From Salminus brasiliensis (lineage: Eukaryota; Chordata; Actinopteri; Characiformes; Bryconidae), in the NCBI RefSeq assembly GCF_030463535.1, contig NC_132892.1:28574341-28638340 (forward strand): 64,000 bases of DNA. Direction: 5' to 3'. Every line of letters starts with the position of its first letter. Positions within the stretch are counted from its first letter, which is position 1. The notes beneath the pieces are model-generated. The model was given only the letters and a program-made list of their open reading frames with translations. It was not told where the DNA came from and did no database searches. A program made the translations under genes and the position numbers. Positions 19,245 through 32,539 of the stretch are shown here, piece after piece.

Positions 19245-22200
19245 ATGGCAGCTTCATTGGAAGACGAATTTGAAGATGCACCTGATATAGAGCCTTTAGA
19301 GCCGACGCTGAAGAACATAATCGAGCAGAAATCCTTAAAATGGATTTTTGTAGGGGGTAAAGGTGGAGTAGGGAAAACGACCTGCAGGTAATTCAGCTCA
19401 GTGGTTCTGAATGAAGCCAGCCGAAGCTAGCTAGCTAGCTAACGTCACTTGTCTAGCTAGCTAGCTAGCATAATACTGCACAGTAAGCTCAGCTGAGGCT
19501 GTTTAACATTTCATGATCATTTTATAGTGTATTTTTTCAAGTTATACTACATTTCTGCATTTCAGCAAGTCATTTATGGACAAATCTGACAAGGCAGTGG
19601 TTTACATTAGCAAATTAGCAAATGCTAGCTAGCTAGCTAGATGAAGGAGCCACAAAATCGATAGCTAGCTAGATAGTATTTGACAAGAGCACGACCCTGA
19701 ATGTCTCTGTCCCTTTCAGTAAAATAAATACCAGGTGAATTATGTCTGGGAATGGCTTATAAACCTGTTGCCCCCCTTGTCACCATGTTTACAGGCAGGT
19801 GGTCAGCACTAATACCTTGGCAATTGTAGCAGGCAAAGCCATAGCACATGCAACGAGCTGACCAGCTGCCCCAATGCCAGGATCAGGAATTGAGAAGTTA
19901 CTGCACTAGCTAGTTCCACAACAGATCTGGTTTTGAGAGATTTCACTTGGTGCTTGAAGCTTGAAGCATTTCCTAACATTGCTGTAATGAAGTTGATGAC
20001 CAACAGGTGACTCTACAAACTGATGAATTGATGAGTTCAGCTTCTTTAAGGTGCGCCTATCATTGACACTGGTATTCAAGCACTGCCAGTGACATGGGTT
20101 CACCATGAGATCACCATGTTCGGTGCCAGGCGTCGGCTAGAGGGCCCTACAGTTCCCCAGCATTGGGCTGTGGAACCGTGGAGTGCTTAACACCGTCCGA
20201 CATCACTAACTGGCCCACTGAATGCTGAATGTGGCTGGATACAAGCTAATAATCACAGAAAAGTGGTTCCTGGTGGTACCTCATCATTCATGGACGCCTA
20301 CAAGGCTTTGAACCCACAGTGTTCTATGCGATCTCCAATCTAGGGTCATCACCGATTGCTTGGTGTTGTTTCTGAGCAGACCTGGTTTAAGTGAGGTACA
20401 TGCTGATCCTTTCTTTTGTCCTGTTTTTGCTTTGCAGCTGTAGCTTGGCTGTCCAGCTGGCCGCAGTGAGGGAGAGCGTCCTCATCATCTCCACGGATCC
20501 GGCACACAACATCTCTGATGCCTTCGACCAGAAGTTCTCCAAGGTGCCCACCAAAGTGAAGGGCTATGACAACCTCTTCGCCATGGTCAGTGTTTTCAAT
20601 ACTGTCCCTCTTGTAATAAAGTAAAGTACTGTAAAGAAATAAGTGCTTCTTATATACATACATACACCCAACTTTCCATTGTTTTTATTGACATTTAATT
20701 TCATTGAGTAATTTGCAGTGGTACAAAGTCCTGTGATCTCAAATTGTACAAAGTTAGGCAGCAAACTGCTGGGGCTTTTAAGTAAAATGAACTAGAACTG
20801 AAGAATTCTGTAGATTGTGTGTGGGGGGGGGGTTTAACAAGTTGCAGCTAGTCTGTTGCAATATAAGTAAATTTTGGTTTTGACAGCGAATGTAAATAAT
20901 TTATCATTTACAACCCCTTTATCTGCATAAAATCAGTGTATGAACTTTGTTACAACACTCTGCACCAAAGTATTTCGAGGTCATTGCACAGTCAGATTCC
21001 TAGTATAATGTCTTGAGGAAGACACTTAATAAAGGAAGATATATTGACCTCCTAAAAGTGTTGCTCTGTCCTTTGAGAAATGACAAATTAAGGCAGAATG
21101 TTGTGAGGACTGTTTCCTTTACCAAAAAGCTCTTTAAAACTAGAGAAAACGAAAGAGGTGCAGCACAGGAAGGTCTGAGAGACTCACATCCACAACATCA
21201 TCAGAGGACAAGTTTCTGAGAATCAACACCTTGTGTGATAGGCAGTTTACATGACAACACCTGGCCAGAGGACCAGGTCTCAGTTTTAGCTGAAGAAGAC
21301 TTGGAGCTGCAGGTTTGACTGCAGATTTTGACCGCTCGTGTTTAGTATGTGTGTGTGTGTATGTATGTAAGTGTATGTATTATTACTATTCACAAAATTA
21401 TTGAACATTAGATACTTTTTTCACCACATCTTTTTTTGTTGTTTTTAACTTTTTGACATACTCTGCCATCCGTTCTTTACGTTGTGTCTAAAATCATGAT
21501 GAATGGACCAATGGAGTAGAAATGTCATTTCATATCATTTTGGATATGCAAGGACAGCAACCTCTGTGGGATTATACATTGCAAGTCAAAATTGAGATTG
21601 ATTTTATTTATTTCTTTATTGTAAATCTACTAAACTATTCACACAGCATAGAAAGCGTTAGTAGGTCAGATCTGTGTGCGCTACAAGCTTAATTTAATTT
21701 GTTGTGACTGATTGACTAGAAAGTGTTTCCGCAAAAGATCAGAATTAATTATTAGAAGTTACATTTGCTTCAAAATGGACCAGCATCCACAATTTTACAG
21801 AGCAAAGACTCTACATGTACAGTCAACTAGTAAAAAGTTGCTCAGTTGGCTTGTCTTATTATAGTAGTCTTAACTGATACTGGTAGGTGCTGACACCTAG
21901 CCACCCACATTAATATATAGATTGTAAGCCAGTGTAAAAATGAGTAATTCATTTATGCCCAAAAAAGCCATTTGCCAGTCAGATAAGGTTGAGGCTGACC
22001 CTGTGCCCACTGGAAAATGCTTCATTCAGACTCCTGATTTAAAGCCCATCTTCATCTTCTCTCGTCGTTACAGGAGATTGACCCAAGCCTGGGTGTGGCA
22101 GAGCTGCCCGATGAGTTCTTCGAAGAGGACAACATGTTGAGCATGGGCAAGAAGATGATGCAGGAGGCCATGAGCGCTTTCCCTGGCATTGACGAGGCCA

Positions 22201-25200
22201 TGAGCTATGCTGAGGTCATGAGGTCGGACATCTTTGAACCTGCAGAAGAGAAATTCTAACTTTAGTCGGAGGATTGTATTTATTGCCTTTTCAAATAATA
22301 TCTTGTGTAGTACTGCATCCTACCCACCCAGTCACTACCCGCTCTCTGCACTTCCGTATTGCACTAGGTAACAGTCCTGTGATCTCCAGATGATGAGGCC
22401 AGTGCATACACTGTTGTGCCTCTCAGGAGCTCCCACTAGGCTTTTTTCAGCTGATGATGAGGACCCCTCATTCATGGCTTCTTTAGCTCTGCTCTTTCCT
22501 CAGAAGTTCATGCTAATCATGTTCCTGTTCTTGACATACTTAGGCTGTAGCCACATTTAGCCACGGCTGCCGGTGTTTTCCAGAACATCTCTTAGGGCTC
22601 TTTCACACCAAGGACAATGATTTTATTTTGTTTAATGTAGCGGAGCCTTCACACCAAGTCTGGTGCTTTTTTGGCTCTCAAATTTCCACTCTTTTTCCCT
22701 GCGCCCTGCCTGATTTTGTTTTCTTTAATGTCCCTCCCAACACAAGTGCTCAGTGGTTATTTGTGGACATCAGCAGACTAGGATGCACCTTGGAGGACAA
22801 ACTTAAGTAACTCCATAAAGTAACTTTAAAGTACTTATGGTCTTTTCCCGGCCTTTCAGCTCTTCTCCACCAAATATTTTCTTTAACCTCCGCATTTTTA
22901 TAGTCAGATTGTTGCTCATTATACAAGCTTTTGGGTTCTGCTTCTGTTTTGTTCATTGGTTTGCCCTGAATCCAAGACAAAGCTGCTCTGATTGGTCAGC
23001 CTGACTTTGATCAGACATCATTTAATATACGTGTGTATGTTTTCAAAACTTAACGTGCATTAAAAATTAGACTCTGTGTGAACAGATCTTAATGGATCTG
23101 AAAATGAAGCTTTGCACAGCTGTTGTCTTGCTTTTGTGCCTTGCTGTGTTCAATGGCTTATTTGCATATTTTGGCCACAACATAAATTAGCATGGATTGT
23201 AGAGCTGGGCGATATGGTAAAAATACTATATTACAATATTTAAAGACATTTTTCGTGATGCACAATATTTATCGAAATACATGTAATCACAGACTAAATA
23301 CATCAGTAGTGACAGATTCTTAAAAAAATACTATTCAGATACTCTCCTAGACTGAATACAGTGATTAATATTCAACATCTGCTGCATGTCATCCATTTAA
23401 ACCAGTCTAATCACACTGTTGGTAATGAAACATACAGTTGATCTGTGTTTATTAAGCACCAACATTATCCTCGATATGCTTAGAAAAGCATATTGTTTAT
23501 CACAATAACATATAACAATATGATAACATATGGTCATATTGCCCAGCTCTAATGGACAGCACTATAGCTGGTGCATTTGCATATAACCAGATTTACTGTA
23601 TAATCCAGGATCAGGCTTCAGAACCACTGTCATAAATAATTAGCAAAGCTTTCTGTGACTCAGTTCACAACGTGTAAGGCCACTAGGTGGTACTAACAGC
23701 CAAATGAAGTGATGGAGTCTAAATTCTTAGTGTCTTTATTGTCTGTGGAAACAACACTGTGCAGCTTTATCTGTTTAACTCTCATCTCTTTCCTCCTTGA
23801 TTGATTGACTTTCTGTGTTTCTGTGCTGTAGGTTAGTGAAAGGGATGAATTTCTCAGTGGTCGTGTTCGACACAGCCCCCACAGGCCACACTCTGCGTCT
23901 GCTCAACTTCCCCACCATAGTGGAGCGCGGCCTGGGTCGCCTCATGCAGATCAAAAACCAGATCAGCCCATTCATCTCCCAGGTTTGTATTATATTATTT
24001 TGGATTCAGGTTTATTAAAAATACATTGGCTGGGTTTACATGGAAGGATTGTCTCCAATCCGATTCCTGTCCAATTAATTACAAATAATAAAACTGGAGT
24101 GTGTATATGCACACTCTGCTCACACAGTTTGATGAAAATCTCAGTTTATGTGCACAATACAAGTAATGATGCACATGTGCAAAGTAGCATCACGTGAGGC
24201 CAGTCCGAGTAGAGGAGCAGCAGTATGTTCGGTACCTATGTTAGGAGTTTTCACTTTTTTTAATTAATTAATTTATTTATTTTTATATAAAGTGTAAAAT
24301 GTACTTTATTAGTTATTAAAGAAGGGGAGAGAGGACGGTGTCCTGATACCATGATTTTGTGCGACTTTATGAAAAATTATTCCACCCCCCTGCAGAACAC
24401 ACCTAAAGAGCCTTCCACATCCGCATTTCCGATTGGGAATGTAGTTGGATACAAGTGTTTACAGTGTTTCTCTTATGTAATAAATTATTTAAAGGATTAG
24501 CCACCTCGTTCAATTGGATAGAAATTGTGTTTGGAATAGAATAGAGTTGTCTGATTGAGCTGTTAATTGGATTTTTAATGGATTATCAGGCTGCATGTAA
24601 ATGTGGCTAATGATTAAACAAATCTAACTGGATTAGGAATTTACATAGAGGGCAACAGGTGCTAAAACAACATGCCATGTGTTTTATATAATTATGTTGG
24701 GTAAGAATCAAATTGATTGTATAGTTTTAATAGTACATTTATGCCCAAAACTTAAACAGTTATGCTAATTACTGTACAATTTATCATAACCTCTTTTTTT
24801 TTTTACTAATTTTCCCCCACTTTTGTTTTCCATCTGTTTTCCTAAATGATCTAATCCATCCGTTTAATTGGTGATTTAAATGTGGTCTGGAGTCATTACA
24901 TACCATAATACAATTGTGATGTTGTTTAATCTTTGTAGATGTGTAACATGTTGGGACTGGGAGATATGAATGCAGACCAGCTAGCCTCAAAACTGGAGGA
25001 GACGCTTCCAGTTATCCGCTCAGTCAGCGAGCAGTTTAAGGACCCGGTGAGTTACTGAGAGTTTTATTGTTGTTATTTATTGTTTACAGTGTGACGTTTA
25101 ATCCAGATCTTCTATTCTCTATGGTTCAACTGATTAAAATTGGCATGGATTTTTATAAGTCTAAAACATTATAGTAACGGATATTTTACCATTGACCTTT

Positions 25201-26673
25201 TACCATATTTTTACCATTGATATTTTACCATTATCCTGTAGTTTTAGTCAGATAATGACAGATCAGATTTAGTTTACAGACAAAAGTATTGGGACACCTG
25301 CTCATTAATAGTTTCTTCTGAAATCAAGGCTATAAAAAGAGTTTATCCTGCTTTTGTTGGAGTAACGGTCTCTACTGTCCAGGGAAGGCTTTCTACTAGA
25401 TTTTGTACAAAAGCATTGCTGTGAGGATTTGATTGCATTCAGCAACAAGCGTTAATGAAGTCAGGGTGTTGGATGATTACCACCCCACCTCATCATTCCC
25501 AACTCCCAGCTCATTTTAGAAGTACGGGATGGAGCACCAAGCATCATTCCAGAGAACACAGTTAGTTCCACAGCTCAATGCTGGGGGGCTTTATACCCCT
25601 CTATCCCATGTCTGGCATTAGGCAGCATGGTTCCAACAGGTTCATGTTTATCTGGTCCAGAGAGCAGTTACTTTTCTACATCTGTGTCAGCAATAGTTGC
25701 AACTTAACAGATTTCCTTAAACAGCAGAATCTTGCAAAGTCCTAAATAGTATGAATTTATCGTAACCTTATGGTGGTTTGCTTGTTGGATTTTCAGTAAC
25801 ATCACATTCTTCAATGTTGGGCGGCTTCTTGTACATTTAAGGAAGCATTGTCAATCATTGACCAAAGTTTAGTCAATGCCAATATATATCTTACCTTAAT
25901 ATCAGCTTGTTTTTAACTGCCAAAAGACACGTTTGTCAATTAATGTTAATTTGCTATTATTTAATTATTTAAAGTTGGGATGTGAAGACCATCCCCTGGC
26001 ATTTCAGGCTGAATCCTAACAATCTCTGTCCTTGCTCTCTCTGCTGAACAGGAGCAGACAACGTTTATCTGCGTGTGTATTGCAGAGTTCCTGTCTCTTT
26101 ATGAGACAGAGCGACTAATCCAGGAGCTAGCCAAGTGCCGCATCGATACACACAACATCATCGTCAACCAGCTCGTGTTCCCAGACGCAGAGAGGCCGTG
26201 CAAGATGTGCGAGGCCAGACACAAGATCCAGTCCAAATACCTGGACCAGGTAAGTGAAACCTTGTATTTTGTGGGCAGAGGATGATTTAGGTAGACATGC
26301 TTTATCACCTTTAATTTGGTCCAGGAAAGACAGAATATCTCTGCTCAGTATTGGTTATTTCATTCCAGTCTTGGATACATAGAAGGACATAATAATAAAA
26401 ATGATGATGATGATTTTTTATTATTATTATTATTATTATTAATGCTGGATCATTGACATCTGGAGAGGTCCTGTATTTTCTATTATCTCAGAACAACAAA
26501 ATATTGCAATGTCTCTATAATGCTTCTCTTTCTTTGTGTTTCAGATGGAGGATCTGTATGAAGATTTCCATATAGTTAAACTGCCTCTGCTGCCTCATGA
26601 GGTACGAGGCGCAGACAAAGTCAACACATTTTCCAAACTTCTCCTGGAGCCCTACAACCCCCCCAACAAGTGA
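19245..26673 (+). CDS. get3: ATPase GET3 (ASNA1/TRC40), tail-anchored protein targeting factor
   Basis: Seven exons: 19245-19387, 20438-20585, 22074-22222, 23832-23982, 24939-25046, 26052-26249, 26545-26673. The total is 1026 bases, 341 residues plus stop, close to the 348 of human; every junction keeps frame. It is the cytosolic homodimeric ATPase that takes newly made tail-anchored proteins from the SGTA/BAG6 pre-targeting complex to the WRB/CAML (GET1/GET2) receptor at the ER. Visible: deviant Walker [11 protein letters not shown] (Lys44), switch I STDPAHN, switch [10 protein letters not shown], the Met-rich client-groove helices in exons 3 and 5, and the zinc-binding Cys283-x-x-Cys286 that holds the dimer. 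The start is chosen because [11 protein letters not shown] matches the family N-terminus. Conservation with mammals is very high and the gene looks intact. Confidence 0.97.
19420..19670. repeat. Clusters of self-complementary AGCT/CTAG repeats in get3 intron 1
   Basis: Short arrays of AGCTAGCTAGCTAGCT at about 19427-19440, 19454-19467 and 19624-19640, with shorter ones to 19672. Each is its own reverse complement, so they could extrude as small hairpins. They look like independent slippage events of one tetranucleotide. Confidence 0.8.
21420..21560 (-). repeat. Unclassified repeat family R, copy in get3 intron 2
   Basis: It contains ATCATGATGAATGGACCAAT, the reverse form of the GGAGCATTTCTATTGGTCC core shared with copies at 46300, 50800, 52430, 56560 and 59160. 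It is diverged and without clear ends. Sequence at 21120-21260 may be another Tc1 relic (GAGGACAAGTTTCTGAGAAT) but is too worn to call. Confidence 0.4.
23202..23551. mobile_element. MITE with inverted termini in get3 intron 3
   Basis: The left end AGAGCTGGGCGATATGG and right end CCATATTGCCCAGCTCT are near-perfect inverted repeats about 350 bases apart, and the interior is AT-rich. This terminal sequence is common in fish genomes and is usually hAT-related. I could not find an 8-base target duplication, so the class is tentative. Confidence 0.7.
24020..24610. repeat. Repeat with inverted ends in get3 intron 4
   Basis: The left part GCTGGGTTTACATGGAAGGA, then CCAATCCGATT, is mirrored on the right by GATTATCAGGCTGCATGTAA, then ATGTGGC. 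The middle is AT-rich with an ATTGGATA-type word repeated. It is probably a degenerate DNA transposon or MITE; the family is not identified. Confidence 0.45.
25276..25690 (-). mobile_element. TA-flanked MITE family copy in get3 intron 5
   Basis: It opens with ACAAAAGTATTGGGACACCT and continues through the shared blocks (GGTCTCTACTGTCCAGGGAA, GAGGATTTGATTGCATTCAG, CACAGCTCAATGCTGGGGGG) to TCTGGTCCAGAGAGC. The far terminus is missing. The orientation is opposite to the copy at 14129. Confidence 0.8.
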
Positions 26674-26722
26674 CTTAACTTCTCTTAAACCCACTGTCTC
26701 TCACACCCACCTATCTCCCTCC

Positions 26723-26725
<3 letters not shown>

Positions 26726-26760
<35 letters not shown>

Positions 26761-27130
26761 TGTGCACCACTCTGACTCTGCTCTCTGGTACGTTAACCTT
26801 CTCAGAAGCCACAGCTACATATGCATCAATACCGATATTACTATTCACAGATCTGCGTGGTAGTCTGATAGAGGAAAGCAACAGTATAGACACCTGTCTC
26901 TGTCTCTCTCGCTTTTCTTTTCTCTCTTTCTTTCATTCAAACTGTCTTTACTTATTTCCTTCCTTCCCTCCTTCATTATTTCTTTTATCCCTCAATCCCT
27001 CCCACAGAGAGACAGCGATGCTCACATGAGTCCTTCCATAGCAATCGTTCACTAAACCGGATCAGAGCTCTGCATTCTTCTCCGTTCATTCAAGTATCAT
27101 TGATGGTTGTTCTGTTATTTTCTGGTGACT

Positions 27131-27189
<59 letters not shown>
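26726..27189 (+). repeat. Microsatellites in the get3 3' UTR
   Basis: A (CA)n run at about 26725-26750 and a longer (GT)n run at about 27136-27188, with pyrimidine-rich TTTCTTTC and CTTCCTTCCC tracts between. If the 27801 poly(A) signal is used, both lie in the 3' UTR. Confidence 0.8.
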
Positions 27190-27800
27190 ACAAAAAGAGC
27201 ATAAATGTCTTTAAAGATGGTGGAAACATCCCTCTCTTGCCTCTATATGTCTGTGTGTGTGAGAGCAAGTGTGTAAGAATGTATTTGCTGTATTGAAACT
27301 GACAGGGCCCAGTAATTTGAATGCTAATGTAAATCTAAGCTGTGAATCAGCCGCAGTAGTACAGCTCCAGCCTCAGATTAAATGTATCTTATATTAGGTA
27401 GAAGACAGAGATTGCAGGAGATTGTTGGAGATTGCCTGTTTGTTTTCATTCTGCTCCAACTCATACCTGCATACTTGGGTAAAGTAAGGTCAGGTAAGCG
27501 GCATATCTACATGCATTCATTCACCACCAGAAGATGTTTGGAGTAAGGATAGTGTAAAACATACGGATTGGATTAGGTCTTTGAGGACTGAATGTGGAGG
27601 TCCTGAGATAGTGGGGTGGTTTGGTGTGCTCCTCTGACTTGGCATCATCAGTTCTAGCAATAATCCAGCTAGAAATGCACCCAGTTTTTCCTCTTACATC
27701 AGATAGTCGATCGGTGGGATTTCAGCATGCAGTATGCCAGTTGGTGGGCAATAAGCTTCCATTACTTGTTAGTTACATTAGTCTTGTTGCTCTGATAGAA

Positions 27801-27806
27801 AATAAA
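27801..27806 (+). terminator. Candidate poly(A) signal of get3
   Basis: AATAAA about 1.1 kb after the stop codon, the first canonical hexamer I found downstream on this strand. An earlier variant signal is possible. Confidence 0.4.
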
Positions 27807-28404
27807 AGAAGCTAATTTAAAGCACCAAACATGTTTTGGCTGTAAAGAAATGTTGTAAATTTTCATCAACTATTGCTTTAAAGCACAGGGATAAAAATTA
27901 AGGATTGCAGATATAGCTATTTCCCACCTTCTAGTTCAGGGATTCTCTTCCATGTATCCACATTAAGTCTGTGGTTTTAGCTGTTCTCATAAGTCTGCTA
28001 AAGTCTTAGTAAGTTACCAGAGACCGCAGCAGTTTCCGCTTGAAGCTGTTAAAGTCGCATCGCCAGTCCAGTTTCATGCAACCCAGATGTTCTCCTCAGT
28101 GGCCATTTGATTTTTCTTCCAAAGCTTCATCCACTGTGAATGTAAACAAGAATAATTTGCAGTGCTTATCTTGACTTCCTTAATGGTCACTTACTGTATG
28201 TATCTCAGCGATGGAGATGCACTAAAGGTTGGGATGGGGAACAAGGTGGCTGGAGTCCAGCACAGTTTCATGTCATTTCTCTGTTCATGTCCATCAACTC
28301 TGCTGATGAACTGCTAGGTTGCATTATGAATGATTATGACGGAAGATCACCAAACTGCAGGAAATCACAGGTCCCGACCACCGTCATGGGCGCTACCATT
28401 GAAA

Positions 28405-28535
28405 ATAAATGTGCTACAAAGGGTTCTTTAAGTGATTCCATAGAAGAGCCACTTTTGGTTGTTTACGCTCACAGCTCCTTTACAAAAATGGTTATTTTAT
28501 GCCTTCCCTCTAAGAACCCTTTTGTAGTATCTTTA
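28405..28535. mobile_element. Small inverted-repeat element (AAAGGGTTCTTT family)
   Basis: The left end GCTACAAAGGGTTCTTTAAG and right end CTAAGAACCCTTTTGTAG are inverted over about 125 bases, enclosing CATAGAAGAGCCACTTTTGG. A related partial copy is at 2405-2470, and more worn relatives are near 57425-57525 and 63115-63150. It is a short non-autonomous DNA element common in fish; the parent family is not identified. Confidence 0.6.
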
Positions 28536-29022
28536 TTTTGAGTGAGAGTAGAGTTGGACTAGTAGAGAAGCTCCCTCTTCTAATTAATGAGAACATTACC
28601 CAGGTTTACTTCGCATGTCTGAATGCAGTGGTGTATTTGTTGGGTGAAGGGTCTGGGTCCACATGAGGATAAAGTCTATCTGCTCATTCTACTCTTCTGT
28701 CCTATGATTGCTTTGTCTTAAGCATCTCTGCCAGAGAGCTTTGGTTTAATTGCATTATTACTTTTTTTTTTTGTCACAGTTTCCTCTGCAGTGAAAGATT
28801 CCCTCATTGTAATTCCTGTGTACAAACAATGTAATTATTGCAGTCAACTGAAGTGCATTGTATTTATATAGATTAACATTGAGGTTATTTGTTTTTGTTT
28901 GCTTTGATTACAGGATGTTTCTCTGATTTCTCATAATGAAGCACATAGTAAACAAAAATGTGTCGTTTTATTCTTTCTCTTTTTTTTGCTTTGATTACCG
29001 TCCGTTCTTTCTCAGTATTATA

Positions 29023-29467
29023 CACCAGCCATAATGTTAGCACCACCTGACTAGTATTGAGTAGGTCCCCCTTGTGCAGCCACGACAGATCTGACCAATC
29101 GAGAGACAGACTTTTCCAGACCTCTAATGTCAGCCTGTGGTATCTGGCACCAAGACGTTAGCAGCAGATGCTTTTAAGTCCTGGAAGGTGGGACCTCCAT
29201 GGATTGCATCAGTAAGCCTGTTGCTGGTTCAACCTTTCTCTGGCCACTTTTTGTACTGACCACTGCTTTCCAGGAAAAACCTCACAAGACCTGCGTGATG
29301 GTTTAGAGATTCTGACCTCTTGTTAAAGTGGCTCATGCTAATGCTTGCCCGGTTTTCCTATTTTTCAAGAGCTGACTGTTCACTTGCTGCCTGATATATC
29401 CATATATTTATTATTTATTTATTTTTTTTAACTTGTCAGTGGTGCTAATGTTATGGCTAATTGGTGG
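29023..29467 (-). mobile_element. Internally deleted Tc1-like element
   Basis: The termini CACCAGCCATAATGTTAGCA (left, preceded by TA) and GCTAATGTTATGGCTAATTG (right) are inverted. On the minus strand the interior matches both ends of the Tc1 family at 14958, including its transposase start region and the GGCACCAAGACGTTAGCAGC segment. The centre of the transposase is gone. A further copy is at 47816-48190. Confidence 0.75.
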
Positions 29468-30204
29468 AACATCAGCATGCAGACACTATTTATGAGGTTA
29501 CTGACTTTTAAAATGCTATATGATGCTCCCTGCATTTTCATTCATTCTTTTGCATCTGTTCAAATGAATACTGCAGCATTGTTAATATTTAATAAAAGCT
29601 AATAGGGGATGGTGAGTTATTTAGCACAATATCTTAGTAGTTCATTTGTTTGTCAAATTTGCCACTTGCCTGGTTTGACATAGGGCTTGACAATAGAAAT
29701 AAATGTTATGTTTGTTTGTTTTTTCAGAATATATAACTATTATAACATAGCTAAGGTAGTTTAAATACAGTTAATTAAACCGTTATTCCTGATTGGTTCT
29801 ACTCAGTAAAGACAAACCTGGCATGGCTGCTTCTAATTGGGACCTTCTCCCAATTTAAAATGCTCAAACTCAGTCAGACAAACACGCTTACTAAGTCACC
29901 TAGATCTGCACTGCCGGTCCTGGATATCACAAGTAAAGATCACAAACTAGAAAAAGGAAAAAATAGAAAATTTTATGGTTATTATATGGTTGAGTGATTA
30001 AATTCTGACCCTTGAAACCTTTTGGAATAGCGTTCTGGTCTTGGGTTCCCAAACAACTGCCTGAGGGAGTCTTCAGTGTAATGCTTACTTGACTTGCTTA
30101 ATTTTAAAAATGACCTTTGTTCTGAGATGCTTTTCAGAAACTCCAACCTGATGGATTGAAAGTAGAACTTTTGGGGACATTGGCCCTGTTGCCTCCGGTG
30201 TAAA

Positions 30205-30900
30205 GTTAACACAGTCACACATGGTGGTGATGGTGGTGGTGGTAGTGTTATGGTGTATGGATGCTTTGCTGCTTCAGGGACTCACACAAAACAACCAGTT
30301 CTGGTCTGTATCTGAAAATCCTGCAATGGACTCTAATGTGCTACCACTATGGCCAGGGGGTCGCAAGTTTGAATCCCGAGCCATGCCGCTTTGCACAAAT
30401 GCGCTCTCTCCCCTCATCGCTATTAAAAGCCATGTGATGCTGTATCAGCGGCAGTCCGAAAAGAGGCAGTAGCTAGCTTTGCATGTTGCATCATCGAAGG
30501 AGACGTGTTAAGTACTTACACTCCTAGTGTTGGGAAGCGTACTAGTGCTAGGGAAGCTGCATAGTGGCAGTATTAGTAATTTGACAAAATAATAATAATA
30601 ATAAAAACACAACAGTCAAACATGGCGGTGGTAGTGTTATGATGTATGGACACTTTGCTGCTTCAGGGTCTCAGAGCGACCAGTTCTGGTCTCTACCAAG
30701 AAATCCTGCAGGAGAATGTCTGGTCTGGAGTCTGTGATCTGAAGCTCAAGCACCGTGGACAACAAAGACCACAGACGCAGCAAGACAACCATCCAAATGA
30801 TAAGAACATGCCTAAATCTGATTGTTCAAAAAGAAACAAAGTCTTGCCTTCAACCTTGTTGAGATGCTACAGCAGATGAAACAACTACCCATGAAAGTCT
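30205..30900 (+). pseudogene. Two Tc1-like transposase fragments in tandem
   Basis: Segments at about 30207-30330 and 30605-30890 both begin with AACACAGTCA.ACATGG.GG and continue into the Gly-rich region and TTTGCTGCTTCAGGG. The second extends through AAATCCTGCAGGAGAATGTC and CATCCAAATGATAAGAACAT to TTGTTGAGATGCTAC. They are related to each other but from a Tc1 subfamily distinct from 17296. Both are frameshifted. The 30330-30600 spacer is unrecognised. Confidence 0.75.
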
Positions 30901-32040
30901 GATCTCCAGTTGCTGTTTGGTTGCAGTTGCTGATTGATAAAGATGGAATTGAACACCATTGAACTGCGTATCCTTGTGTTTGTCTTCTCTTCTATTACAT
31001 TCTGTAAATACAACAAATGCCAAAATAGAAGAAATCAAGAGGGGACAAATGCTCTGCATGGCCTCTTCACATCACTAAAATATATCTCACAGTTTGGCAA
31101 TATCACTGTATACTGATCTAGACGGTATTCTAGCATCAACCAGTACTACTAGTTTAGCAGCAAAGGTCCGTGTGTGTGACTATTTATCTTAGTTTTATGG
31201 CTCTCGCCCGACTATTGGGCTCCATGTCTGTGGCAGCGTAGGTCCTAATCTCAGTAGAAATGTAATGAGAACTGACTGCTGGTTGAGCTTTCATCCTCCA
31301 AGCACCCTCCACCCTCAAACTCGGCTCAAACTCGGCCCAAACTCTTCCCAGTGTAATGTAATGTACTGTGAGGCCCATTAGATAATCCCGTAATCGTTTC
31401 TCTCCCTATGGGCATAATGGTTTTTGCTTGTGTCGTTTTGTTTCAGTGCCGTAATCCATGATTGGGTCAAGTATCTGATCTGAACCAATCACAACCTCTG
31501 TAAAGGATTCGGTCCAACAAGCATTTTATGAATCACTGTTGTTTACGTCTAAGATGACCCGCTATTTTATTCTTTTTTTTTTAAAGTAGTTTTAAGAAAC
31601 CTATATAGATTTTTTTACACAGTATATCTGTTTACAGCAGAGGCCCTGTAGCGTAAAATGCTGAGTTCTGAGGGTGCTGGCAGTAAAAGCAGAGGCCTGA
31701 CAGCTTTAGCCCATTTGTAAAGATGTGAAGTGACCATCGTCCACCATAACCTGCGCAAACAAGAACCCCAGCTGGGCACAATGAGCCATTTCACAGGATA
31801 ATGAGGATTAAAGATGACACGTCTGAACATGGCCTATAGATGCAGGGTGCAGCCTGAAAACATACCAAAACAAAAGTGCTGTTACTTAAAGGAGGATTTC
31901 CCCTTCACTGTTCTTTGTTTGAAGATCAGCCTAATTAAATGGTTAAGATAAACCTCATTAAGAGTGGTTAATTCCTAATTGTGACATTTGAGAGCACTTT
32001 ACCCTGTCAGAACTTTTCTCAGGAATTTATTAAATTGCAA
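30900..32040. other. Intergenic stretch without recognised features
   Basis: About 1.1 kb between transposon fragments in the get3-best2 interval. No exon, RNA gene or repeat family could be supported. Short ORFs here lack domains. Confidence 0.5.
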
Positions 32041-32043
32041 ATA

Positions 32044-32510
32044 CACTACATGTCCAAATGTTTATGGACACCCTTTCTAAAGGATGCTTTCGGAAATTTA
32101 AATGGTACCCACTGCTGACACAGATATTGCACACAGCTGGTCTAGACGCTGTAGAGACGTGTTCCCAATAGAATAGGACTCTGCTTACCATGAACAGGCA
32201 ACATGACTAATGCTAGAGGGGTATAACCCTGAACCCCCTCCCCAGCACTGAGTTGTGGAGCAGTGGAAAAACTATGGAATGATGGATGGTCCTCCTCCAA
32301 TACTTTTGGGATGGGGAGGTGGTGACAATCCAACCTCCTGACCCCATTAATGTATCTCTTGTCGCTGAATGCAATCAAATCCTCACAGCCATCCTCCAGA
32401 ATCTAGTTGAAAGCCTTCTTCCCTGGACAGTAGAGACTGTTACTCCAACATAAGCAGGATCAGCTATTTTATAATACTCTTGATTTCAGGAGAAACAATA
32501 AATGAGCAGG
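32044..32510 (+). mobile_element. TA-flanked MITE family copy
   Basis: A plus-orientation copy with a good left end (TA, then CACTACATGTCCAAATGTTT) and most internal blocks, ending at AATAAATGAGCAGG where the expected TGTCCCAATACTTTTGTCC terminus is replaced by other repeat sequence. Confidence 0.85.
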
Positions 32511-32539
32511 TACCGCAAGTCAATGGCGACAGTTGCTAA

